Assembly (NCBI RefSeq): GCF_042477335.2
Contig: NC_091245.1
Coordinates: 33,304,501-33,368,500 of the forward strand
DNA length: 64,000 nt
DNA from: Ovis canadensis
Taxonomy: Eukaryota > Chordata > Mammalia > Artiodactyla > Bovidae
Direction of reading: 5' to 3'
Shown here: piece after piece, positions 49,621 to 59,246 of the stretch
Layout: each line of letters begins with the position of its first letter
Position numbering within the stretch: position 1 is the stretch's first letter
Program-made: the position numbers and the translations under genes
Notes under the pieces: model-generated
What the model was told of the DNA's origin: nothing
The model's database searches: none
Seen by the model: the letters and a program-made list of their open reading frames with translations, nothing else

Positions 49621-50987
49621 ATTCCAATCCCAAAGAAAGGCAATGCCAAAGAATGCTCAAAATACCACACAATTGCACTCATCTCACACGTTAGTAAAGT
49701 AATGCTCAAAATTCTCCAAGCCAGGCTTCAGCAGTACGTGAAGTGTGAGCTTCCAGATGTTCAAGCTGGCTTTAAAGAAAAGGCAGAGGAACTAGAGATC
49801 AAATTGCCAAAATCCGATAGATCATCGAAAAAGCAAGAGAGTTCCAGAAAAACATCTATTTCTGCTTTATTGACTATGCCAAAGCCTCTGACTGTGTGGA
49901 TCACAAGAAACCGTGGAAAATTCTGAAAGAGATGGGAATACCAGACCACCTGACCTGCCTCTTGAGAAACCTATATGCAGGTCAGGAAGCAACAGCTAGA
50001 ACTGAGCATGGAACAACAGACTGGTTCCAAATAGGAAAAGGAGTACTATATAGTCAACAAGGCTGTATATTGTCACCCTGCTTATTTAACTTCTATGCAG
50101 AGTACATCATGAGAAACTCTGGGCTGGAAGAAGCACAGCTGGAATCAAGATTGCCAGAAGAAATGTCAATAAGCTCAGATATGCAGATGACACCACCCTT
50201 ATGGCAGAAAGTGAAGAGGAACTAAAAAGCCTCCTGATGAAAGTGAAAGAGGAGAGTGAAAAAGTTGGCTTATAGCTCAACACTAAGAAAGCGAAGATCA
50301 TGGGATCTGGTCCCATCACTTCATGGGAAATAGATGGGGACACAACGGAAACAGTGTCAGACTTTATTTTTGGGGGCTCCAAAATCACTGGAGATGGTGA
50401 CTGCAGCCATGAAATTAAAAGACGCTTACTGCTTGGAAGGAAAGTTATGACCAACCTAGATAGCATATTGAAAAGCAGAGACATTACTTTGCCACCAAAG
50501 GTCCATCTAGTCAAGGCTATGGTTTTTCCAGTGGTCATGTATGGATGTGAGAGTTGGACTGTGAAGAAAGCTGAGCACCGAAGAATTGATGCTTTTGAAC
50601 TGTGGTGTCGGAGAAGACTCTTGAGAGTCCCTTGGACTGCAAGGAGATCCAACCAGTCCATTCTGAAGGAGATCAGCCCTGGGTGTTCTTTGGAAGGAAT
50701 GATGCTAAAGCTGAAGCTCCAGTACTTTGGCCACCTCATGTGAAGAAATGACTCATTGGAAAAGACTCTGATGCTGGGAGGGATTGGGGGCAGGAGGAGA
50801 AGGGGATGACAGAGAATGAGATGGATGGATGGCATCACCGACTCGATAGACATGAGTGAGTGAACTCCGGGAGATGGTGATGGACAGGGAGGCCTGGCGT
50901 GCTGCAGTTCAGGGGATCGCAAAGAGTCAGACACGACTGAGCGACTGAAGTGAACTGAACTGAACTGAACTGAACTGAACTGAACTG
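49621..50987 (+). mobile_element. BovB LINE, 5' truncated, complete 3' end
   Basis: From 'ATTCCAATCCCAAAGAAAGG' to a (CTGAA)n run (50949-50987). It is bounded by a perfect 9-bp target-site duplication, ATGGGCCTC (49612-49620 and 50988-50996). Low divergence from the 45 and 59 kb copies suggests a relatively recent insertion. Confidence 0.95.
49624..50940 (+). pseudogene. BovB reverse transcriptase remnant (frameshifted)
   Basis: Covers the RT palm and C-terminal region. Motif A reads FIDYAKASD (near 49864-49890, Phe to Ser in the last third). Motif C is at 'TATGCAGATGACACC' (50179-50193). There are frameshifts near 49770 (extra A in the A-run) and 50044-50060 (an extra 'TATATAGT'-like insertion), plus further breaks near 50140 and a TAG at 50272. 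No endonuclease region, so it cannot be functional. The opposite strand is open for 275 codons (50107-50934). Confidence 0.88.
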
Positions 50988-51142
50988 ATGGGCCTCCGTC
51001 AGTTTTGCATACAGAAACTGAAACAGTTTTGTACCACAGTTATCAAGCAGAAGTGAAAAATGACGATGCCTGAAGATAAGGTCAGAGTGAGGAAGTATAT
51101 CTCCCAGTGGTGAGTGGATGTGCACTGTTTCAATGGGTGGGC

Positions 51143-51355
51143 TGTGTCATGTGCTCAGTCACTCGGTCATGTCCAGCTCTTTGTGGCCCCTAGGACTGTA
51201 GCCCACCAGGCTCCTGGGCCTTTGGAATTTCCCAGGCAAGAATACTGGAGTGGGATGCCAGTGGGTGGAGCCTACCTACTCCAGGGGATCTTCCCAGCCC
51301 AGGGATCAAACCCATGATTGGCAGGTGGACCCTACCACCCCTACCACCTGGGAAG
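51143..51355 (-). mobile_element. Bov-tA SINE
   Basis: Antisense copy from 'GTGCTCAGTCACTCGGTC' to 'ACCACCTGGGAAGCC'. Small insertions include 'GGTGGAGCCTACCTAC' and a duplicated 'CTACCACCC'. Confidence 0.88.
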
Positions 51356-51359
51356 CCAT

Positions 51360-52009
51360 GAATAGGTTGGCTATATGCGATCAAACACCCACGAGCCACT
51401 TCAGAAGGGAAAGACAACCGGATTGATCACACAGGTTAAGCAAATCACACCATTTTAATGTTTATGACCTGGAGGCACCAATATTCACAAACATCAGGCC
51501 ATAGTCTTGTGTGTAGTCCTGGATCTACAACCGGCAATTAGCAATCCATTAGACAAGGTAAAAATTGCCCCCTCACTGAACTCTAAGCTATTCTCCACAA
51601 AAAATCCTTTAGGGCAGAGGAGTCTGAAGCGCCTTCATCTGCTAGACCCTAGTACAAACCCTGGACCTCAGGACAGACCCTGAGGGTGATGAGTGAGAGC
51701 ATCAACAATGGTACTGAATGAATCAGCTCTCAGGGTCATCCAGTGCATAATGAGCTAAACTATCAACCTCAGAGGGTTATTCCGAGAAGGTTTATAGGTT
51801 AAGTACTAAACCCTTCTGTTTTCTCAGATATACTTCCCAAATAGGAATGGGATGTTAGTAGGAACGGATAAAGTACAAACACAGGTCATAATTTTCACTT
51901 TCAAATTTCATCAGATGCAAATCAAACACAATTCAAGAGAGATGAGAATTAGAAAGAAACGTTCTTAACAGATTAGCATTTGGGCATTAAAGTCACTGGA
52001 CTAACAAGT
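51360..52009. other. Unclassified interval
   Basis: No gene or confident repeat. Contains a short inverted repeat CCTCAGG/CCTGAGG (51666-51685). Confidence 0.4.
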
Positions 52010-52019
52010 AGCTTTCTTT

Positions 52020-52298
52020 TTTAAAAAAATTTATTTATTTTTGGCTATGCTCGGTCTTTGTTCCTGCTCAGGCTTTTCTCTAGCTGTGGAGAGCAGAGGC
52101 TACTCTCCAGTGGCGGCGTGCAGACTTCTCACTGAAGTAGCTTCTCTTGTTCCAGAGTACGGGGTCTAGGCATACGGGCTCAGTAGCTGTGGCCCACCAT
52201 CCTGTGGCATGTGGGATCTTCCCAGACCAGGGATTGAACCCCTGTTGCCTGCACTGGCAGGCAGGCTCTCAACCACCGAACCACCAGGGAAATCCAGC
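52020..52298 (-). mobile_element. CHR-type artiodactyl SINE
   Basis: Antisense: (TTTA)n tail complement with 'TTTTGGCTATGCTCGG', 'CAGACCAGGGATTGAACCCC' and 'AACCACCAGGGAAATCC'. Target-site duplication AGCTTTCTTT (52010-52019 and 52299-52308). Confidence 0.9.
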
Positions 52299-52439
52299 AG
52301 CTTTCTTTCTATGGTTACCTTGCAAATTTAAAAATGTCAAACAAGGCTGAATACAGATTTGAAACACCAAAAAATAAGTAAATAACCCTTATATAGTACC
52401 TTGACTCTTCATCAGGCTGTTTCTAATTATTCTCTTCAT

Positions 52440-52700
52440 CAACTCATGCATTTATTCGGACAGTATTCAATGGGTGCTATTTAGGAATCCTCCACTTTGA
52501 AGGAGACCCACATGAAACCTGCACCTTCATGAGCTGACTGTCTGATGCAAGAGACAAACAATTGGAAACCTATCTCATTTGATTTTTGTAACTACCTGTA
52601 AGAATGCTGAGACATCACAATGTCAATTTTACAGTTGAACAAACTGACGAACAGAGATTTACTTATTGAGAACTCTAAGACTGGAGCCACATAGACAGGA
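52440..52700 (-). mobile_element. L2 tail and MIR fragments
   Basis: 52440-52560 resembles an antisense L2 3' end ('CATTTATTCGGACAGTATTC', 'GGTGCTATTTAGG'). 52565-52700 resembles an antisense MIR ('GTCAATTTTACAGTTGAAC', 'ACGAACAGAGATTTAC'). Confidence 0.5.
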
Positions 52701-52754
52701 GAGTGAGTCTCCAGGCCTGCCACTGCTCACTAGGAGATCTGGGAGCATGAATGC

Positions 52755-52910
52755 CTTAGATTCTCTGTGTCCCAGTTTACTTATCTGATGGATAGTAACA
52801 ATGAGCCTTCTTCAAATGGATTAAGCGAGTTAATGTAAAGTTAAAAAAAATCAACAAAGCTCTTGACAGGTAGAGCTAAATGCTTATATATTGTAAGTTT
52901 AATTAATGTT
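52755..52910 (+). mobile_element. MIR SINE 3' part
   Basis: 'TCTCTGTGTCCCAGTTTAC', 'TTATCTGATGGATAGTAAC', 'GATTAAGCGAGTTAATGTAA'. Confidence 0.7.
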
Positions 52911-53162
52911 ATTATTGAGTCGAGTATTAGATTTACCTTAAGTCATATGATCAATACATTTCAGAATGAGATTTAAAGCCATATCCTTTCAGATGAATAT
53001 CTGTGTACTTTCCACGTCAAAATAGAGACTAGGTTGAGAAACATAGGATCATGGGTCTAGAAGGACACTCAGCAACCATCAATGTCAGGTTTCCTCCAAG
53101 TAATCTAGTGGTCATCCTGCCTCTCATCAAGATTTTTCCTCCCTACTTTAATAATTAACCCT

Positions 53163-53541
53163 GGGACTTCCCTGGTGGTCCAGTGGCTAAGACTCCGAAT
53201 TCCTAATGCAGAGGGCCCGAGTTAAATCCCTGATAAGGAAACTAGATCCCACATGCTTCAGCAAGAGTTTGCATGCCATAACAAAGGCTGAAGACTCTGA
53301 GTGCCTCAATTAAGGTCCGGTATTGGGCTTCCCTGCTGGCTCAGAGGTTAAAGCGTCTGCCTCCAATGCAGGAGACCCGGGTTCGATCCCTGGGTCGGGA
53401 AGATCCCTTGGAGAAGGAAATGGTAACCCACTCCAGTATTCTTGCCTGGAGAATCCCATGGATGGAGGAGCCTGGTAGTCTACACTGAGCGACTTCACTC
53501 ACTCACTCATAGCCAAACAAATAAATAAATATTTAAAAAAC
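53163..53541 (+). mobile_element. CHR-1-type SINE split by Bov-tA
   Basis: Left 'GGGACTTCCCTGGTGGTCC' to 'CAATTAAGGTCCGG'; right '(AAATA)n' tail to 53541. Target-site duplication ATTAACCCT (53154-53162 and 53542-53550). Confidence 0.9.
53325..53509 (+). mobile_element. Bov-tA SINE inserted in CHR, internal deletion
   Basis: A well-preserved head 'GGGCTTCCCTGCTGGCTC' with an A-box region TGGCTCAGAGG and an exact B box GGTTCGATCCC (53380-53390). Roughly 35 bases of the Bov-A part are deleted between 'CCTGGTAGTCTACA' and 'CTGAGCGAC'. It ends in a (CACT)n tail. Confidence 0.93.
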
Positions 53542-53814
53542 ATTAACCCTTCAGGACAATTAGAAAAGTATGCCCTGAGTTGGGTCTCACAGTCACTCTG
53601 AGTCACTGTTCAGACCTCTAGAGTCACCAAGAGCAAGCTTTGGCCTTCTGTGCCACGAGGACCTTTTGGAGCCCATGATTATATTCTGACATGTCTCTGG
53701 GATGATTAACAAGCTGTGTTTCCAGCATGAAATGTGTCACACTTGAAATACATTGCCAGCGATGTTCAGAATTTATGGAATCATTGCTCATCCTAAGCAA
53801 AGGGGCTGTGTCAT

Positions 53815-53945
53815 TTTTATTCACTCACTTAACATTCATCAGACAGCCTTTATGTATCAGGAATGGAGTTGAATGCTGGGGCCACAGAGAACAGACCATC
53901 CTTGTTCTCAGAGAGTTTCAGACTAGAAAAATAAGTTCTCTGGGT
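53815..53945 (-). mobile_element. L2 LINE 3' end
   Basis: Antisense L2 terminal order: 'TTTATTCACTCACTTAACA', 'CTTTATGTATCAGGAATGG', 'TTGTTCTCAGAGAGTTTCAG'. Confidence 0.75.
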
Positions 53946-53969
53946 AAGACTGTTCTTTCCTCCTGGTTC

Positions 53970-54095
53970 TAAAAAATATAGCCCATCTTGTCCAACTGTC
54001 TTTTTCCAGAGGCATAAACTGAGGCCCCCAAATGTCAAGTGACTCATCCAAGGTCACAGAGTAAGTAAACAGCGGGCTTGACTAGATGTCTTAAG
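53970..54095 (-). mobile_element. MIR SINE core
   Basis: 'GAGGCATAAACTGAGGCCCC', 'GACTCATCCAAGGTCACAG', 'AGTAAGTAAACAGCGGGC'. Confidence 0.8.
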
Positions 54096-54304
54096 CAAAA
54101 GCATGGTCATAAAAAGTACAAATGCTCATCTGTTAGTGATATAAAGAGGTGCAGGTTTCTCTGGGGCTGACCCTGATTTCCTTTTGACCTTGGACATGGG
54201 GCTTGCTGATGAGTCTCAAGGCTATCATAGGGGATGTCCATTTCTGCTCCTTAACAAGAGCTCTTTGGGGTATTTAAAAATACATTACATGATGTGCTGG
54301 CTGG

Positions 54305-54470
54305 AGCACATTCTCACGGATGGTTACACAGAGTCCTGGGTCCACTCCCTGCTCTGCCACTGAGACTGTGTGATTGACGACCTGGGTGTTGGTGACCCTG
54401 GACCAAATCTCTTAATGTTCTTTCCTCCTCTGCAGAATGGCGGGGACAGTGGGAGGTCCCAGACACACGG
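54305..54470 (+). mobile_element. MIR SINE, interrupted head
   Basis: 'GAGTCCTGGGTCCACTCC', 'CTCTGCCACTGAGACTGTGT', 'CCAAATCTCTTAATGTTC'. Extra bases ('GACGACCTGGGTGTTGG') sit between the core blocks. Confidence 0.65.
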
Positions 54471-54729
54471 GTCCATTGAGAGGATGGATCGTTTCATCAG
54501 GCCTATAAAACTCTCTTGAGTTCCGCTGAGAGAGGCCCGATTAGTATGATCCCTTCGAGAGTTCCTCTTCCTTTGTAACCAAAGTGAAACTGTACTTTAT
54601 CTCATTAGCTACACATTATATATTGGTCACCTACCAAGAATTTGCAAGATTTCACATATAAATTAGCCTGGGTCTAGGAGCCAAAATGAGATGCAAAGTG
54701 GGGGAGGCGTGAGGCATTGGTGAATGAGG

Positions 54730-54905
54730 TGTCAAGGTGCTTGGGTTCTCAACTTAGCTTAAACCCTTTCCCTGCTTTGTGACCTTGGACAAACTTCTGG
54801 ACCTCTCGCCTGGTCTCCCTGAGCCTCACTGAACGGAAATAATGATCCTATCCTTGTTTTGCCTGCCTTGCAGTATGGATGTGAGGCTCACACAAGACAC
54901 AGACA
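54730..54905 (+). mobile_element. MIR SINE
   Basis: 'GGTGCTTGGGTTCTCAAC', 'CTTTGTGACCTTGGACAAAC' (54775-54794), 'GAAATAATGATCCTATCC', 'TGCAGTATGGATGTGAGGC'. Confidence 0.8.
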
Positions 54906-55269
54906 TGAAGGTATTTTCCAAATAGCAAAGCCAGGTATAAGCATCAGATGTGACTTTTACAGATTGTCTCTAGTTATGGAAAACTTGTCTCCAAAGTTTG
55001 TAACTCATAGACTGAAATGTTGGGACACCAACACTATTCAAAATAATGTCATGTTCTAGGAGTCAGATTCCCACGCAAGCTTAGAGAATCCCACTTAGCC
55101 CCAAATTGCAGAAAACTGAAAACCAAAAACAAAACAACAGGATTAAAGGCACTATTGCATTATACGTAATCACCTTCAATCACAGTTTCTCAACAAAAAT
55201 GTATTCTGGATTCTAAATCCCCCAGAAGACATCTTCCTTCCCAACAGCCTTAAATGAAAGAGGGTCACA

Positions 55270-55405
55270 AACTTGGGAACCACGAAGGCTGGATTCAAGT
55301 CCCACCTTTGAGACTCCATAGTTAACTGACTACAGGCAAATGAATTAACCTCTCTGATCTCCAGTTTACATATCTGAGAAATGCAACTGATGATGATCAC
55401 CCCGT
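55270..55405 (+). mobile_element. MIR SINE 5' part
   Basis: 'GGCTGGATTCAAGTCCCACC', 'AACTGACTACAGGCAAATG' and 'ATTAACCTCTCTGATCTCC'. Confidence 0.75.
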
Positions 55406-55409
55406 GGTT

Positions 55410-55756
55410 AGTAAATGAAGCTCAGAGGAAGCATTACATCCAGAATGGCTCTCTTCTTATACATGAAGAATCTGCTAACTTTTCGTTTCCATAAAGAAGG
55501 CAATTTTTTTACAGCTTTACAGCAACCTCTCCTGAAGAGTCTGAGATATAGAGATAGAGGTCAGCTGCCCCATTGGCTGAGAGCTCCAGCCTCAGTCCAC
55601 CTCCACAACTGTTCATATGGGTGAGTCATAACTGTCGGACTTAAAGAAACCATTCATAGCTACTAGAGTCCCCTCCTGATTTAACAGGAGCAAATCAGTG
55701 GCAAAAACTTCTCTAGTGCAGTGAAGCTACTCTGTATGATACAATAATGGTGGGTA
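55410..55756. other. Unclassified interval
   Basis: No gene or confident repeat seen. Confidence 0.4.
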
Positions 55757-55985
55757 AATGGGCTTTCCAGATGGCACTAGTGGTAAAGAACCCACCTGCC
55801 AATGCAGGTTAGACATAAGAAACATGGGTTTGATCTCTGGGTTGGGAAGATCCCCTGGAAGAGGGCATAGCAACGCACTCCAGTATTCTCAGCTGGAGAA
55901 TCTCATAGAAAAAGGAGGCTGGCAGGCTGCAGTCCACAGCATCACACAGAGTCGGACACAACTAAAGCGAATGAGCACACACACA
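55757..55985 (+). mobile_element. Bov-tA SINE
   Basis: Sense copy from 'GGGCTTTCCAGATGGCAC' to 'CGAATGAGCACACACAC'. A small insertion 'TTAGACATAAGAAACA' interrupts the head; it ends in a short (CA)n. Confidence 0.88.
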
Positions 55986-56431
55986 TATGTCATTACACAT
56001 TTGTCCAAACTCACAGAATGTACAACGCCAAGAATAAATCCTAATGTATATTGTAGACTTTGGGTGATAATGATGAGTCCGTGTAGGTAGATCACTGAAA
56101 TGAATACAGCACTCTGGTGAGTGATGCTGATGACAGGGGAGGTCATACGTGTGTTGTGCGTGGGTTATACGGTAAATCTGTACCTTACACTCAGTTTTAC
56201 TGAAAGTGACTCTAAAACTACTCAGAAAAAGTCTTAAAATGTTTTCTAGCAGTGCTAGAATGTGAGATTGTGAGCTGTTCATTCAGCTTTCACTAAATCA
56301 TATTTCATTCTGATTTTAAGTGCCCTATAAATCAGGGTTTACCAACTTAAAAGTTAACAGCAAACCTGAAAATGCATTCCTTTCAATGGCATGCAGGTTT
56401 GGGGCTACCAGTATGACCAGTAGGGATGAGC

Positions 56432-56480
56432 CTGGCGTGCTGCAGTTCATAGGGTTGCAAAGAGTCGACTGAACAACAAC
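56432..56480 (+). mobile_element. Minimal BovB 3'-end insertion
   Basis: Only about 49 bases: 'CTGGCGTGCTGCAGTTCAT', 'TTGCAAAGAGTCGACTG', 'AACAACAAC'. The hexamer ATGAGC (56426-56431 and 56481-56486) may be the target-site duplication. Confidence 0.7.
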
Positions 56481-56524
56481 ATGAGCATTAGAATTCCTTT
56501 TATTTGGAAGGCTAGCAAATGTGG

Positions 56525-57480
56525 AAGGATTTTTTTTCTTTCTCCAACAGTACTATAACTTTCAAAGCATACAGATTAATTTTATAATGAACGCCCATGT
56601 AACTCCCACTTAACATTTTCCTGTGCTTATTTTATCACGTTAGCTATCCATCTATCCATTCTTATTGCCAACCACCAATCTTATTTTTTGATGCATTTTA
56701 GATTAAGTTGAAGACATCTGTATACTTTCTCCCTAAATACTTTTGCATGAATATCATTAACTAGAGTGGAACATTTGTGTTTTTTTTTTAATCTCCTGAA
56801 GAAAAATTAGATACAATGAAATGCTCAAATCTTACATGAACATTCTCACTAAATAAGTGTTGGCAAATGCATATACTTGTACAACCAAGGTCTTGACTGA
56901 AATATGAAACATTGCAATCACCCCAGAAGCCCGTTATCATTCAGACTCCAGAGGCAGCAACACTTCCTTTTTCATTTTAATAGTAGGTTTTACCTGTTCT
57001 AGAACTTCATATAAATGGGATCATATAATATGTAGTCTTATGCAAGGCTCCTTTCATTCAGCATGTGTTTGAGACTCCCCCTTGATATTGTATGTATCAA
57101 TAAGTTGTTCTTTTTTATTGCTGGCCACTGTTTATTAATATAAATACACCACTCTTTGCATATCCATTCTCTCACTGATGGGCACCTATTTCTAACTTCT
57201 GGCTGGAATGAACAAGTCTGCTATGAATATTTTCCTACACTTCTTTTCCAGATGTGTGTTTTTCTTCTCTTTGGTAACTGGCACCTTGCAGATCTCCCGG
57301 GTCACAGGTTAGATGTATGTTCAGTTTTTTAAGAGGCTACAGGCCCTTTTCCCTGTCTTTTGGTGTCATTTTCCACTCCTACCAACAAGCACTAGTAGCT
57401 GTAAATGCTTGCTAGCATTTGGCATCATCAGTCTTTTTAATTTTAGCCATTTGGGTGGGTGTCTAGTGGTGTCTTGTGAG
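56525..57480 (-). mobile_element. Old L1 (L1M-type), ORF2 end and 3' UTR
   Basis: Antisense: 'AATGAACGCCCATGTAACTC', 'GTACAACCAAGGTCTTGAC', 'GAACTTCATATAAATGGGAT', 'CCTACCAACAAGCACTAG' and 'ATTTTAGCCATTTGGGTGG'. The order matches L1M 3' UTR and ORF2 C-terminus read backwards. Confidence 0.7.
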
Positions 57481-57649
57481 AAAACAGATTTTTTAAAAGG
57501 CTCAAAATTGTGTGAAAATAAATGAAACATCTTCGAGCCAGAAGTTTTCAAGGAGTTTTATTTCTAATTGTATTATTTTTGGATGCGCAGAACTAGAGGG
57601 TTAGAGGAAAAAAAAAATCATGTTCTGTCAATGTTGAAAGCACAAAGAT

Positions 57650-57950
57650 AATAAGTATAGCTGATATAATATGCTTATGTTCTAAGAACACCCTTCTAAG
57701 CTCTTTACATGCATAAATTCCCAGTAACTAGGATGTATCGGGTGATTACTATGTGCTAAGTACCCAGCACTTTACTAACTTAATCTAACTTAATCTTCTC
57801 TACAGCTTTGCCAAGTCAGTTTTGGATGCCATTTTTTTCATAGATAAAGAATCTGGCTTGCTCAAGACCAGTAAATGGTGGGTACAGGACTAGAACCCAC
57901 ATCTACCTAACTGAGACCCATGCTAGGGGCTTGGTACTGCCTCACTCTGC
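57650..57950 (-). mobile_element. Two adjoining MIR fragments
   Basis: 57650-57730 ('TCTAAGCTCTTTACATGC') and 57745-57950 ('TACTATGTGCTAAGTACCC', 'AGACCAGTAAATGGTGG', 'GACTAGAACCCACATC') each read as antisense MIR. The second contains a tandem TAACTTAATC pair (57777-57796). Confidence 0.7.
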
Positions 57951-58349
57951 CTTAGGGTAACCCTGAGATGCAGGACATTGTGCTGGACTTCTCTCTGCTC
58001 AGATTTCCAAGCTTCCTTAAAGTTTCTATCTGAGCAAACCGTAAGGCAGGGGTACGACTTTTGCTAACTCAGTGCACTACCAGAGAGAGGAAACAAAATT
58101 TCTATGACCCAGGAAGTCGCCCTCCCTTAAGGCAAGTCATTTCTGGCTGTTTCAATTTCATTCACTTAGCAACTTCTGAGACTCAATCTCCTGTTCCTTC
58201 TCTGGAAGTTAAACTCAAAGTGGAATTGAGACATACATCCCCTGCCAGTGGCTTCAGGCCCTGTGCTGACTAGTATCTGCTGCAGAGGATAATTAGCAAA
58301 GCAACCTGGCACTTAACACAGCACAGCAAGTCTTGCAGGAGAGGCAGGA
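57951..58349. other. Unclassified interval
   Basis: No gene or confident repeat seen. Confidence 0.4.
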
Positions 58350-58815
58350 GAGCTCAGCAATTAGAACCATCTCTCCTAGAGTCCTGGTGGCTCAGATGGT
58401 AAAGTGTCTGTCTGCAATGCAGGAGACCCGGGTTTGATTCCTGGGTCGGGAAGATCCCCTGGAGAAGGAAATGGCAATCCACTCCAGCACTCGTGCCTGG
58501 AAAATCCCATGGACGGAGGAGCCTGATAAGATACAGTCCATGGGGTCGCAAAGAGTCGGACAGGACTGAGTGACTTCACTTCACTTCACTTCTAGAGTCA
58601 GAGGGACCTGCATTTGATCCCTGACTCTATCACAGTCTGTAACTCCTGGTAAGTTGTTTACTTTGCTGGACCTCACTTTCGGCTTTTGTAAAGTGGGCAT
58701 AATAATCCTAATACATACATCATGGAGCTCTTCTGAGGATTAATTGAGGTAATGATTAAACTATTCATCACAGTGCATGACCTAGTGCTCAAGAAATGTT
58801 GATGATTGTTATGAT
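58350..58815 (+). mobile_element. MIR SINE split by Bov-tA
   Basis: Head left of the SINE; beyond it 'GCATTTGATCCCTGACTC', 'GTTTACTTTGCTGGACCTC', 'GTAAAGTGGGCATAATAATC', and a tail ending near 58815. Confidence 0.85.
58384..58591 (+). mobile_element. Bov-tA SINE inserted in MIR
   Basis: Sense copy starting CTGGTGGCTCAGATGG with a near-consensus B box (GGTTTGATTCC) and a (TTCAC)n tail. Target-site duplication CTAGAGTC (58376-58383 and 58592-58599). Confidence 0.94.
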
Positions 58816-58969
58816 GACTGTCTAATGTTTTCTGTCTTTATCTGAGATTATTAACAAATGAAAGTGTTACTGCTGGGGTAGAGAGTGGTCTACAGGTGAA
58901 TGCAGCAGAAGTAAGAGAACTATCAGTTATCCATCACCAGCAAAATACTGAACTATATTCGTGTTTATA

Positions 58970-59045
58970 ATGATTTCAGAGGGGGGTTAACATTCCCATT
59001 TTACAGATGAGAAAAGCAAATCATTAAGTGGTTAAGAAACATCTA
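58970..59045 (-). mobile_element. MIR SINE core fragment
   Basis: 'CCCATTTTACAGATGAGAAA' (58996-59015) and 'CATTAAGTGGTTAAG' form an antisense MIR core, cut by the adjoining Bov-tA. Confidence 0.65.
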
Positions 59046-59238
59046 TTGTTTCGTTTCTAAGTCATGTCTGACTCTTCTGTGACCGCATGTACTGTAGCCT
59101 GCCAGGTTCCTCTGTCAATGGGATTTAACAGAATGGGCTGCTATTTTTTCTCCAGGGGATCTTCCCAACGCAGGGATCGAACCTGCTCTCCTGCATTGGT
59201 AGGTGGTTTCTTTACCACAAAACAACCAGAGAAGCCCT
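59046..59238 (-). mobile_element. Bov-tA SINE
   Basis: Antisense copy from 'GTTTCGTTTCTAAGTC' to 'CAACCAGAGAAGCCC', with a short deletion in the Bov-A part near 59120. It abuts the BovB that follows. Confidence 0.9.
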
Positions 59239-59246
59239 AAATAAGA

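Noticed and set aside
53325..53400. tRNA-gene-like A and B boxes in many places
   Set aside because: These are the tRNA-derived heads of Bov-tA, CHR and MIR SINEs. The cloverleaf is not intact and each head continues into a SINE body.
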